DNA of 64,000 nt, taken from Pyrocephalus nanus (taxonomy: Eukaryota; Chordata; Aves; Passeriformes; Tyrannidae). The notes under the pieces were generated by a model. That model worked only from the letters and a program-made list of their open reading frames with translations, had not been told where the DNA came from and searched no databases. The stretch covers positions 3,645,501 through 3,709,500 of the forward strand of contig CM076280.1 in assembly GCA_038380795.1 (NCBI GenBank). Direction: 5' to 3'. Numbering within the stretch: position 1 is the stretch's first letter; each line of letters begins with the position of its first letter. Made by a program: the position numbers and the translations under genes. This document shows positions 12,853-24,800 of this stretch, piece after piece.

Positions 12853-13711
12853 GATCAGCACAAGAGGATGTGGAAAATGAGGGATACAAAGCCCAGCTGT
12901 GCTGCGGGCTGTCCCTCCCACCCAGAGGAGGTTTCCAGGATCAGCCCTTCGTGGCTTTGGTCTGTATTTATTTGTGTGTCTTCCAACCCTATAAAATCAA
13001 AACCACAGAAGGGGAGGCTCTTGGAAAGCTGGTGCTGGAAACAAGCCCCTGGAGTGTGCTAATTTGTAGGATTTGCTATTAATTTACTTTGACAATGGAG
13101 CAACACAGAGGAGCTTATTTATTAGTGACACTCAGGGCCAATGTTTATGGGACTTGTCCCCACTCAGTGTCACACATGTTTTACTGGCATGTTTTTTAGT
13201 TGTTTTTAAATTACTCCACTGGACAGACACTGCAGACCAATCCTAATCTGGTTTGTGCTGATTCTCTGTAACTCAGTAATTAATTGCTGCAAGACTGACT
13301 TGGACAGATTGAAGAGTGGCTGTGTGGGGACTTGCAGGGGTTTAAATGAAAACCAGTTAAAAATACCCCTCCAGCTAAACCCATTAAGCCCTGAATATAG
13401 ATAAAACATCATTGCCACCATGTTTGGCTTGAGGGAGTGAAGGTTTGAGCTCAGCCCAAAAGCATTTGCTGTCAGTGGTCCAGGAGGGGACAGGAGATGA
13501 ATGCACAGAGCAGAGGAAGGAGGATTTGGGGGGGATATGTGGAGAAGAGGGGATAGGAGATGCACCCAGGTGTGTCTGTGGCCTTGGGGTGAGGGATGGG
13601 CAGGGCTGGAGGGACATGAAGCTCCCCAGAGCATTTCCTGCAGCCCAGGAGCTCTAGGTGGGGGTGAACTCCCTTGGGTGCTCAGGGAGGAGATGGGTGA
13701 GAAGCTCTGAG

Positions 13712-13782
13712 GGATCTGTGAGGTTGGACTGGGTGACCTTTAAAGGTTCCTGCCAACCCAGAACTATTTTGTGGTTCTGTGA
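13712..13782 (+). mobile_element. CR1 LINE terminal scrap
   Basis: 'ggttggactgggtgacctttaaaggttcc' followed by 'tttgtggttctgtgat'. Confidence 0.75.
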
Positions 13783-16659
13783 TCTCTCAGTCCATGTCTT
13801 GGGAACTTTAGAAATGGCTTCTTTTCTGATTTCTTATTAAAAATTCCCAAACCCAACCCAACCCAAGCCAGGCCACCAAACCCTACAGAACAGTTCACCC
13901 TTGTGAGCTCCTCTCCCAGCCCTTCACAAGGATCTTTGGACTCCCCTTTCTCGCCTTTCAGGATATTGGTTTGCTCCACATTTGCAGACCCTTTCTGTGT
14001 CCTCCCAAGGGCAGGAAAAAGCCTCTCAGTCAACACTCCCTCCTCATAACTCGCTCAGTTAATGGGATGAGGTTTTTATGCCGTCCCACGGCTTGGCCAG
14101 TTGGGATTTGCAGAGATGAGGATGGTGAAGCTGAAGGCTGAGATGCCCCTTCCCCACTCGTGGTTTCATCACCCCCACTGTGGTTTAGCAGCTCTTCACC
14201 ACTCTTGGCTTTCCTGCTCCCATTTCTCCCCTCCCAAGCACTCCCCTCTTTTCCTGCCGCTTGCCCTGCTTTTCCCTGTATCCTTACCCGGGGTCGTCCT
14301 CGCCTTCCAGCAGCCCTTCCTCCTCCCTGGGCTTTGTCCCCAAAAGCCCCAGCCCACCCCGCTGGGCAGGCACAAAGGAGTGGCAGCACAACTGCAGCTC
14401 CCGAAGAAACCTGCGCTCCTGTTTTTCCTGTGGAAACAATGGGTCTGGCTGAGCCCTTTCTTCTGGAAAGCTCTGGCTTCCCTGGAATTTTCTGTCCCTT
14501 CTGTGGGTGGGTGGTTGCATTCACTCTCTCCCTCTAATAGGTACAAGGTCCTGTGTGAGAATTGTGCTTTTTCTTCCTGCTTTGGCTCTGTCCCCCCCTC
14601 TTCCACTTTGCTGGGTCAAACCCAAATTATCTCTGCTCTCCGGAGCAGGGAGGCCAAGGTGGAAATCCTGTTGCATAACCAGCCCTGGGAGCTCTGCTCT
14701 GGCTTAAACCTCACCTCGTGTGGCTTCTGGAGGTGCCCTTAAAAAAGGAATGGTTGGGGGAGGAGGGAAGTGGGAGCAGCGGGAAGCAAACGTGGCGCAG
14801 GAGGGGACACCACACGGGTGGCTGCCCTGGGCATTCTGGATGCTGTGGGGTAGAAGGGGAAGCAGGAAGAGCTGCTGGAGGGTTGATGTCCTGCAAGCAC
14901 AAACTCCAAGCCTGAAAATGTCCCTCAAGGGGTGAAGGGTGGTGGAATGGGAGATGGTAAGGCTGGGAGAGGGGGGAGCATCAGTCTGGGTTTGAATGTT
15001 TGGCTGCACACCAAGGTGTGGTGTGCTGAGGTGGTGTCAGTGGTGTGAGGTGCCAGCAAACCCCTGTCCCAGGATAAAGCCCTGTTTTTCCATCCCTTAA
15101 TGCAGAAGAGCCTTCATGATTTCATTCCAGCTGTGATGGAGCAGCCTCTCCAGTTCAGAGTGTGAGGAGCACGGGCTGGGATCCTGAGCAGACTCCTGGC
15201 AGAAGGCACTCAGGAATTAGAGAGAGGAAAGACCCATTAGGTCATCTGCTCCATCCCCCAGGCAGCAAACACCCTGGGGTTGTCCAGCCCTGTTATTTGA
15301 GGTCTCAACCAGCGGTGCTGCATCCAGGGGAAATGATTCAGCCTGGCAGACCCTCTCCCAGGGCTCCAACTGGGATTTCCACTGTTTAAAACATTCCCTT
15401 TTCCCTCATTTCCCTCCTTTGGGGAGGATGGAAAGCTGAACATGAGCTTCACACGAGCCAGAGGAAAGCAGGGATGGTCACTTTTATGTGTCTGGAACTG
15501 GGGGTGCCCCAGGAATGGATGGAGTGGGATGGTGGAGGACCACCTGTCTGATCCCTGAGAGCACTGATGGGCTTTAATGACCCTGATCAGCCTCTCCTAG
15601 GACCCCCACCCAGACCCTCATCCCAGGAGCCCCACTGAAGCTCCTGCAGGGTCTTTGCCTCCAGCCCTGCCTCTGGCTGGGCCTCCTGGATGGCCCATGG
15701 GTTTATGGTGGACGTGGTTTATCTCCTGGTGCTTTTGTGCCTTGTCCCATCTCTGTCTCTGGGATGGAGATAATGTGACAATGCATCTTCTCTTGCTGAG
15801 CTCTGCAAGGCTCTGCTGGTTTGCTCCTCTAGTCCAGCTTTGGGATTGCTGGGGCCTCTGCACTAAAGCCCCAGGCCAGCCTGGCTCTTTCTCTGGGTGT
15901 GGTTTCTGGGCTTTGTGAGCAGAGATCCTGAGCCAACCCCAAGCACCTCAGCAGGTTTCTGTGGGGTCGTTCTGCAGCTCCAGGGTGTGTCTCTAACAGT
16001 TTTCCCCCTGCCCTGGAGGGTCTGGGACAGTGTCACCTCCAGGGTGGAGGCAGAAGTGTGCTGGTGGTTCAGCAGTGGCAGAAGGGGTGTTTGTGAGCAG
16101 AGCTGCCAATTGGAAGGAAGATGGGGAAGCCTGGCTGTGGAACAAGGCACCTGAGCCTGTGGAAAGCTGAAAGCTCAGGAGGAAGTGTGGGTTTTTGTAA
16201 AGGAAACACAGAATTCCAGTGCCAGATGTACAGTCTGTCCTTTTCCCTGAGTGGCTGCCACAGGGACTGCACTCGCAGCACCCTCATTATCCCCCTGCCT
16301 GGGATTAATCTGCTCCCAGGAAGGCTGTGACCCTGCTCTCTCATGGCTGGTGACTCAGACCCTGCCCTGAGAATCCCTTCCCTGGGTAATCCGTGTCCTT
16401 GAGGAGCAGCTCCCAGGCAAGCAGAGAAAATAAACCTGCTTTGAAAGTCAAAGCAAATCCATGATGTTCTTGTAATAACCAGAAATTCAGCTGTGTCAGG
16501 GTGGAGAGCTGGCCCTGGGTTAGTCCTTGGGGAGAAGCTGCAAGGAAGACCTTTGGTGTTGAGGCTGTTTAAGCACTAAATCCATTGTCAAACAACCTCA
16601 CTGTATGGCAGCTTCTGCCCCAAAGTGAGAGTTTGGGGCAATGAGCTGCAGCAACTGGA

Positions 16660-16760
16660 ATCATATCATGGTTTGGGTTGGAGTGTCCTGTGTAGAGCCA
16701 GGAGTAGGATTGGATCCTGATGGGTCCCTTCCAGCTCAGCATGTTCTACGGTTCTGTGAT
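16660..16760 (+). mobile_element. CR1 LINE terminal scraps
   Basis: A short minus-type start (atcatggtttgggttgg) runs directly into a plus-type end ('gggtcccttccagctcagcatgttctacggttctgtgat'). Confidence 0.7.
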
Positions 16761-18656
16761 AAATTTATAAGTCAAGATTAGATTTAATATAAAATTATTT
16801 AAATGGCATCTGAAATACAAATATATAAGTCCATATAAGCCTGCACTCAGACTTAATTCTTACTGAAACAAATATATTTGTTTACCCTTTGCACTACTGA
16901 GCATATAAAAAGCCCAAAACTTTAATAAAATGCTCGTTTTCTGTGAGTTCTTTTGGAAAAAACTGAGTTTCTGCTCCACTAAAACCCCCTCACCAGTTTA
17001 GTGGCCACACTGCCAACCTGAACTATCAGTGTACTGGAAAACTTCCAAGGGAAAAGAAGCAAGAAAACAATTAAGTCAGCACTGTAAGCTTACTGAAAAA
17101 TATGAGCTTCTCTTCATATTTGGAGCTAAGAAGCCCTCTCCTATCACACCACCATATCCCCAAAGCCCTACTGCCGGTGCCATTAATGATTTATAACCTG
17201 CTGTGTTACAGTATGCAGAGATAGGAGTGGATTATCAAGTTTTTGAAGCAGCCTCAAGTTGCTGGCCCTTCCAGAAGGAACATCTCACCCCAGCTCCCCA
17301 CAAACAGCAGCATCTCCTGCAGGACCCCCTTCCCTTCCCTCCCCTCCTTCCCAGCACAAGGGCTCTTCCACGGAGGTGGTGTCAGGGCTGATGCATTTGT
17401 GTCTCAAGTGGATCAAAGCAGTTTCTGCTGCACTGCCTGGTTGTTTTTCCCTCTCCGGGGTGTGGATGGCTCCTGTCAGGATGCAGCACGCCCGAGGCTG
17501 TTTGTGCACCCTCAGATAAATCTCTCACCTCATGCCCAGTGGGAATTAAGAGTGAATGCAGGGGCTGGACGCCTCCCAAGCCGTGGCAGATGCTGGTGCA
17601 GATGGTGCTGGCAGAGTTCCCACTGACAAATCATCAAGTGGGATTGTCCAGACTCTCCCAGTTCAAGGGGCTGTGGGTCTGGAATGATCCTGCAAGGCTG
17701 GGCCCGGGGGTGCTGCCCTGGGTTTGTCCCTTGTCCCCACACCTTGCAGGTGACAGGGATGTTGCCACACTGGTTGTGGATGTCTGGGAGGTAAAACACC
17801 GTGTCTGGGTAGAGCCAGAGGTCTACAAGTCTTTGTGCTAATGGAGAGGAACAAGAAGCCTCAGGGTTTTGAACAAATTTTTCCTCAGGTATTTGTATAT
17901 TGAAAGGTTCTGTAGTTAAAGGATGAACTTGGAAAGGCAAAGTCTGTGTTCACCACGGGAGTTAAAAGCTCCTCCTGAGGCTGAAGGGATGGTGCTGCCA
18001 AACAGCCCAGGCTGGAGCTCCCGCCCTGTTCAAACCATCCTGCTGTTCCCAGCACAGTTGTGAAGGTGCCTGGGAAAGGGATGGATCCTGCTGGAGCTCC
18101 TGACCTTGTGAGAGTGATGAACCCCATCTGGGCAGAGAGGAGTGTCCCTGTGCCCTGGTCAGGACAGGTGAGGGACACAGTGACATCATCCCTCTCCTTG
18201 GCCCAATCCTTTATGGAAACTAGGCAAACACCCAAGAGGAAGCTTGGGGAAGGACTGAGCAGGATTTTCGGTGCCCAGCTGAGCCAGGACTTGTGGTTTA
18301 GGACATTTGTGTCCCAGGCTCTGCTTTACAGCCCTGAGCATCCCAACTGTGTGGTTACAAACGTCCCACCACTGCTGGGGAAGGAATGGCCCTTCATGTC
18401 TTCGGGACATTGGTGGCCTTGAAGCACATATTCTGTTTCAACATTCTCTCCTGGCTGCTTCTAAAGTTGTCTTTTTTGCTCTGACTTTACTGAATTTGTG
18501 AATTACTTCAACTTCCCCAAATTGTTTGCTCTTCTTCCTGGGGGTTTTGTCTGTCGTCTGAGTCATCTGTTCTTTTGTTGAAGAATGAGCAGAGCAGAGG
18601 CCCTGCAGTGGAGATTTCTCAGCCACTGAGCACCTCTTTCTTCTCCCCCAAAGCAG

Positions 18657-18804
18657 ATGAAGTGAACTTGCTGGACAAAATCACCCTCCATGCACAGGAC
18701 CTCAGCAATATTTCCTTTGCCTACGATGAAGGCCACTGCATGTTCCTGGAGGTGGGGCAGTATGCCACCCTCAACATCCCCACCAGGGAGGCCTTTGGGG
18801 ACAG
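18657..18804 (+). CDS. E1: N-propeptide TSPN domain, first part (probably gene exon 2)
   Basis: Reads [20 protein letters not shown] and on to IPTREAFGD. It aligns with the start of the type V/XI TSPN domain (ADLLKVLDFHNLPDG in COL5A1, from memory) and carries the first family cysteine in GHCMF and an N-glycosylation sequon, NIS. The acceptor is a tandem AAGCAG. I chose the CAG, so 18654 is the alternative start and adds one codon. Both enter in phase 1, as expected after a signal-peptide exon. The donor is gtaggt in phase 2. Confidence 0.85.
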
Positions 18805-21800
18805 GTAGGTGCCTTTTTGTGGTTGTATAAGGTTGTGGGGTTATATGGGTGTAAGAAGGTCACGAGGTTATAAGGGCAGTGCTAGTTCTGGCCTGGCTGC
18901 TGCTTTTTGAGCAGCTGCCTTTGGGACTGCAGTGATGGGTTTTGTTGCCCTTGTTTGCTTTCGTTTTTCACTCTCCCTGCCTTCCTTCGTGCTGTGACTC
19001 GTCTGTTGTGCCCCGAGAGGTGGCACAGCAGGTGCCACGTGTGTCCCTCCCTCCTGCCAGGTTTGCTGACGAGCTGAGCGTGCTGATGAAGCTCAGGTAC
19101 TCCCTGAAGGAGGACACCAGCCTGGTGACCATCCTCAGCCACAGGAGCCACGTGCTCTTCCAGATCAGGATCAGCCCCTACGGCCTGGTGTTTGTCACCA
19201 CGAGGAGGAGGCACTACGAGTGAGTTCCAGCTCAGGTGTTGGTTTTTTCGGCCTTTTCCTGCTTCCTTTTCCCTTCCCAAGGCCAGAGTTGAGGTTTCCC
19301 ACTCGGATGGGCTTTGAGCAGTGCCCATCATGACCCATGAAGGCCCCTCAGAGCCCTTGCTGTGACTGTGCAGGTTGTCACTGCCCAACTCCACTCTGTC
19401 AAAATGGTGCAGAATTGGAAAACAGGGCAAAGAACAAAAAGGTTAAATTACCTGGGGATAAATCAAATGGGGAAAGACACAGAGATACCAGGAATTTCTC
19501 AAGCACCTCAAGTGGTTTTGGAATCCCCAAATCCATTGGCAAACAGCATTTCTGTGCTGGAAGACAAGTGATGGTGCTCCTTGTGACAATTCCAGTGCTG
19601 TCCTTTGTTGTCCTTTCTGTACCCCAATAAAGGACCTTGGAGCTGATGAGGGTCCATAAGCTGTGGGATCAAAGTTTCATGCTGTGTCCCTTCCTTTCCC
19701 CTCTGGAACACCCAGGTTCCCAGTTTCCTTCCTCAGTGATGGGCACTGGCACCAGGTTGCCCTCAGCATCTCCCTGGAGAGGCTGGAACTGCACGTGGAC
19801 TGTCGGCTGGTGGACAGAGTGAGCTGGGCCAACTATTTTGGGATGGGAGTGAACACTGAGGGGCTGATCATCATTGGAGGCCTCATCGAGTCCTTTGAGA
19901 TCCCCTTTAAGGTGAGTGAGAGCTGGGCAGCCTGGCAGGGCTGTCTGGGGGGGCATGGTCTGCAGGAAGGGAGGCTGCCATCTCCCTCTGAGGGGATCCT
20001 TTACTTTCTCTTCCCAAAACACACCCTGTGTTTTCATGCTCGGGCAGGGTGAGCTTGGAATTGTGCAAAGGGCTGGTTTTGGGCTCAGGGCAGCACAAGT
20101 GCCAGCAGTCAGGGCAGCACTGGAGACCCCTGGGTTTGACTTTCATCCTCTCCTGCTGGCCATGACTTGTACCACATACAGATGTTGCTGTGCATGCAAA
20201 GCATCTGGTTTGGGAGCTTTTCCCATGGCTTCAAACTGACACAGGGATGGGATGTTGGGAATAAATCCTTCCCTGTGAGGGTGGGCAGGCCCTGGCACAG
20301 GTTGCCCAGAGAAGCTGTGGCTGCCCCTGGATCCCTGGAAGGCCAGGTTGGAGGGACTTGGAGCCACCTGGGCTAGTGGAAGGTGTCCCTGCCCATGGCA
20401 TCTTTGCACCCAGCCCTTGAAGATGGAAAGGGAATGCTGATTGCCCAAACCATCCCATAAAGAAGCCCTTGGTTACAAGAAGCTGGAGACAACCTGCCCC
20501 CACAGCCCCTTCCAGACCTTTCTCTGTCCTCTGGAGGAAGAAGCACGAGGGTAGACGATGATTTGTGTGTCCCTTCCTCCCCAGGGAGCTCTCCAGCAGC
20601 TGACCTTCGTGATGGGAGACCCCTCGGCTGCCTCTGAGCACTGTCACAGCTACAACTCCACCTGCACGGGCTCCTTCAGCCTCAACCACCTCACCTCCTC
20701 CTGGGAGCCCTCAACAGCCTGGCCAGAGGTGTGGCTGAGGGCAGCTGACAAATTTGGGGGGTGCTGGGCCGGGCTCCTCTTTGCTTTAACCCCATTCCAA
20801 TGACGGGACCAGCCCGAGGTGTTAATGCAGCCTGGGAACAGCTCAGCTCTCCACGCTGAGTTGAGATGCCAGGAGGTGATGGTGGGTGGTTCTGGGGGGT
20901 TCTTTCACCATCCAAACCCTCCCTGCAAGGCACAGACGGGTTTGGTGCAGAGGAGGGTGATTTAAGGGGAGAGTTTCTGAGCCAAGGAAAGCCTGGGGGG
21001 TGTGTGTGGCTGTGTGTGCTCAGTGTGGAACACAGGGAAGCTTTGAGTAGCTGTTGAGTCATGCTGCAGCTGGAGCTTGGCTTTTGGGAGGGAGTGACAG
21101 CTGTCCTGGGGGATTTTACACCACTCTGGAATTCCTGCCCGCTCCCAGCAGGATTGTACACCCTTTGGTCCCTCTGTTCTGCCAGCATTGCTGGAAAGTG
21201 GAAGTTTGGGGGATTCTGCTTTAATTCTGGAAATTTCTCTGTGCCAAAAAGCCCAAATCACTCAATAAATCCCCCCCAAAAAAGACATGAAATACCCAGG
21301 CTTTCCTCAGGAGCTGCAGTTGGCCCAGGGAGATGCCTCATGTCTTGGGCCAGGTGTTTAGAAAGGAGCCTGGGAAAGGCTGGAGAGAGGCAAGTGTTGA
21401 ACATCAGAGTTTGGCACAAACTCCCCAGTTCTGGTGGTCTGGTGAGGAGCTGGGACAGCTGCCAGGAAAGGGCAGTGCCAAGGGAGGGAACTGGGTGTGG
21501 GATGGGGCATTTGCCCCCTCTGGGTCCTGCCCAAGGTTTCCTGCACGTCCTGGCAGCAAAGAGGGAGCGGTGACACCCACCCAGCACAGCCCTTTGGAGG
21601 CTGCTCCACTCCCACCATGGGCTGCACCACTTTGTGTGTTTATTATTTTAGGAGGAGGATTTTAGGGGAAAGCCCTGCTCAGGAGGGATTAAGTAGGAGC
21701 AGCTTTGCCAGGGAGTAAAAGCGGAGGAGGCTGAGTGTGTGACACAGAGCAGGTCACACTGGCTCTCTCCTGCTCTGAGGGGCAGGGGGGTAACCCCTGG

Positions 21801-24800
21801 TCATCCCAAAATGCATTTCTCACACTGACAGCCCTGACTGTGGCTCTAGGATAAGCTAAAGCCAAGAGATAAGGACGAATCTGTCATTTGAAAGCTCCAA
21901 GATGTGTCCTCTGAGCCTGGGTTGGTGATGGGCTGATTTTAACGTGTATTATCCCACGTTCTGGAGGGCTGGAGCTTTGGATGGCTCTGGTGTCTCACCC
22001 AGCAAGGAGGAAGTTTCACTTTAAGCATCAGTAAGTTGGCTGCAAATGGGATAATTCTGCCCCACATCCCACCAATTCCCACCCTTTGCTGGCCCCTCTC
22101 AAGGACTGATGAGCCTCCAAACCAAAAGAAACTGCAAAAAACACCCAAACACTTGAGGGGTTTAACCCAAAGCTATTCCCTCCTGTTCTTCTGAAGGATT
22201 GGCTCCCAGTGTGCATTCCCTGGATGCTTCCTGTGCCCTCAGAGGCAGCTCCTCCATCCTGGAGCCAACAATGAGCGTGTGGTTAAGTCAGTGCTGGTCC
22301 TTGGGCAGTGATATTTTCCCTCTTTTCTCCCTTCATCTCTCCAGGTGCCAAAGGAAACCAATGAAATCCAGGATCCCTCTGCTCAGGTAAGACTCTCCTC
22401 CTCATGTCCCCCTGCTGTCCCACCCCCAGAGCATCTCCTGGGGACATGAGTTTCTCTGACAAGCAACAAGGTGAAAGCCAAAATACCCAGAGCAAGGCCA
22501 CTAATTATGATTTTCTTGGCTATTAGTTGTTATTTTCTTTATTGGAATATTTCTCTTTAATGATTTGAATGTAACTTGACGTGTCCTGGAGCTGGTGGAG
22601 GCCAAGGTGAGTGTTTAGGTGACCTTCCTGAGCTCCAGTGAGCCTCGGGGAGATGGAGGTGGAGATGAGATGGATCAGGTCACCACCTGCACAGAGGTGT
22701 TTGTGAGTCCCTGTGCAGCTGGATTAGGTTGGAGAGAAGGGGGTGAGGGTCAGCAGGGTGGCAGGAGAAAGCAGGAGGTGGGATGTCCACGGCTTCTGCC
22801 CACGTGTGGGATGTGATGGGCGAGGTGGGAAGGGCTGGAGCTCTGCAGTGGGAGGAGGCAGCTGAGCTTCTGGGGGTTCATAAAGCATCCCCCTGCCAGG
22901 GCAGGGCTCCTTGGGCTCCAGGGGTGTCTGCTCTGGTGGTCATGGCACTTGGGGCTGGATTGTCCCATCTGCTCTCCCCCAGCTGGAGCTCGGAGCGTGT
23001 TCCAGCTCTCCTGCGTGTGCCGGGGAGATGAGTGAGTGAACAGAGCGAGGCTGGCTGCAAGTGCCTGATGTTTGTGCTTTATTTGGGATTTCTAGCCAAG
23101 ATTTGTTGTTCAAGTTCATGCAAACAGACGTCCTGAGGGGGAAACCCGCCAGCAACTGGAAATTGAGATGTGTGTGTGTGTGTGTGTGACTGAGCAGTTC
23201 GATTCCTTCCTTCCCCTCACCCTCCCAGAGTCCTTCATTCCCCTCACCCTCGCTGTTAACTCTTTGGGGAGGGTTTCTCTTCTCACTCCTGGCTTTAACT
23301 GTCTGGTTACACCTTGACAGCTCCTCTGTGCAAACCTCCTGTGTGGGGCAAAAGTGGCCTTGTCCTGGCAGGTTCATCCCCTCTGCCCCGGAGTTTGATC
23401 CTGGCGCCTCAGGGGTGAACCTGCTGCAGGTTTGGGGTGATGATGGTTGGCTTTGCCATGAACTGAGGTGGCAAAATCACTCAGAAAGGTGGACTCTGCC
23501 TCCCTGCAGTCAGTCCTGGTGGCTCCTGATTGAGATTTGATCCCCACCATCCGATGCTGGTTTGCCAGCGGGCTCTCCCGGTGTGACATTTTTGTCACCA
23601 ATAATAAGAAAAGTGCTGAAATTCACGGGTCTACAGGGGAAAACTAATGATCTTCTGGATTTGGGACAAGTTTATTTTTCAGGCTTTTAATGAGGACCAG
23701 AGATGCCTTGGAATCTTTGGCGTTTGGATTTATTAAATGGGAAAAAAAAAAAAAAAAAGAAAAAAGAAAAAAGAAAGTGCTACTAATGCATTGCAGTTTG
23801 GAAATAATGGAGAGCAGAGCAGGGATGGGCCACAGCTCTGCTTTGTAGTTGTGCTTTCCCTGCCTTTGTTCCTTCAGAAGTAAATTGGTAGATTGGTGGA
23901 TTCTTTAATTGCTAATTAGAGCTAAATAATTATGCAGGCTCAGGGTTTGGTGGTGGAGGAAGATATAAGTGGATGAGGGCAATAGTTTAGCAGCCTGAAT
24001 GATACCTGAATTGCAGCCTATTTCTTTGGGGATTTCTTTTTTCTGAGGGGTAAATCATCATTTCTTAGTGATTTTTGGGACATAGATGGTGTTGAGAGAC
24101 TTCTCCTGCCTTTTGTCTTCTCTTTGACCCTCTGTACCCCACGTGAGCAGGAGGGCCGAGCTGACTGCTAAACTGCAATGGCTTTTCCCCAAGCAATTTA
24201 ATCTGGGATCCTGAAGCCATTCAGCAAAACAGTCAAATCAAGCTTAAATCCCACTGATTTCCAGAGGAAAAAAACTTCACAGGTTTAATTATGTGGGCAG
24301 TTCAAACTACTTTGGAAATTTCTTCTTGATTTAAAGGTGCAGTGGGGGCTCTGTGGAAACGCTCAGTTTGGTCATGGTGTGTCTGCTCTTTCATCTTTGG
24401 ATTTGTTATTGAGCAGAATTAACACTGGAATCACTTGTTCGGTCTCATCCAGCCCTAAAACTGCTGGATAGTAACAGCTCCATCCTTCCTTTAAAATCAG
24501 AGCAGCCTGAAGCTGATGCTCATCTTTCAATACCTGTCCCAAAAGGCTCCTGCTTGGTCATCCCAACCAATAAAGACAAGCCCTCAGCTGGGAACTGTCA
24601 CTCCTCTGTTTCCCTGGAACTCTGGGGCTGCTGGTTCCTTGGATAAGCTGGTCTAACACCAAATATCCCTGTGGGGGTGTGGGGAAGTGACTGACAGCTG
24701 GAGCCCAGCACTATCTCCCCTGCTCTCTTATCTCGGGATGGTTGTTCTTGTTCCCCAGAGCTCAGATATCTCAGCCACCTGCCGAGCTCTGAAACCAGAT

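Larger units (their letters stand above)
1..18656. other. No supported exon: upstream intergenic DNA or first intron
   Basis: I see no open frame with plausible splice sites, codon pattern or recognisable domain on either strand. The content is CR1 fragments, an LTR-like repeat pair, a 22-bp tandem array and homopolymer runs, listed separately. The signal-peptide exon required before E1 (ending in phase 1) could lie here or to the left of the window; I could not identify it. Confidence 0.6.

Noticed and set aside
17590..17637. ATG with a hydrophobic start (MLVQMVLAEF) considered as signal-peptide exon
   Set aside because: It is too short and charged for a convincing signal peptide, and no donor gives the phase 1 exit that E1 requires.
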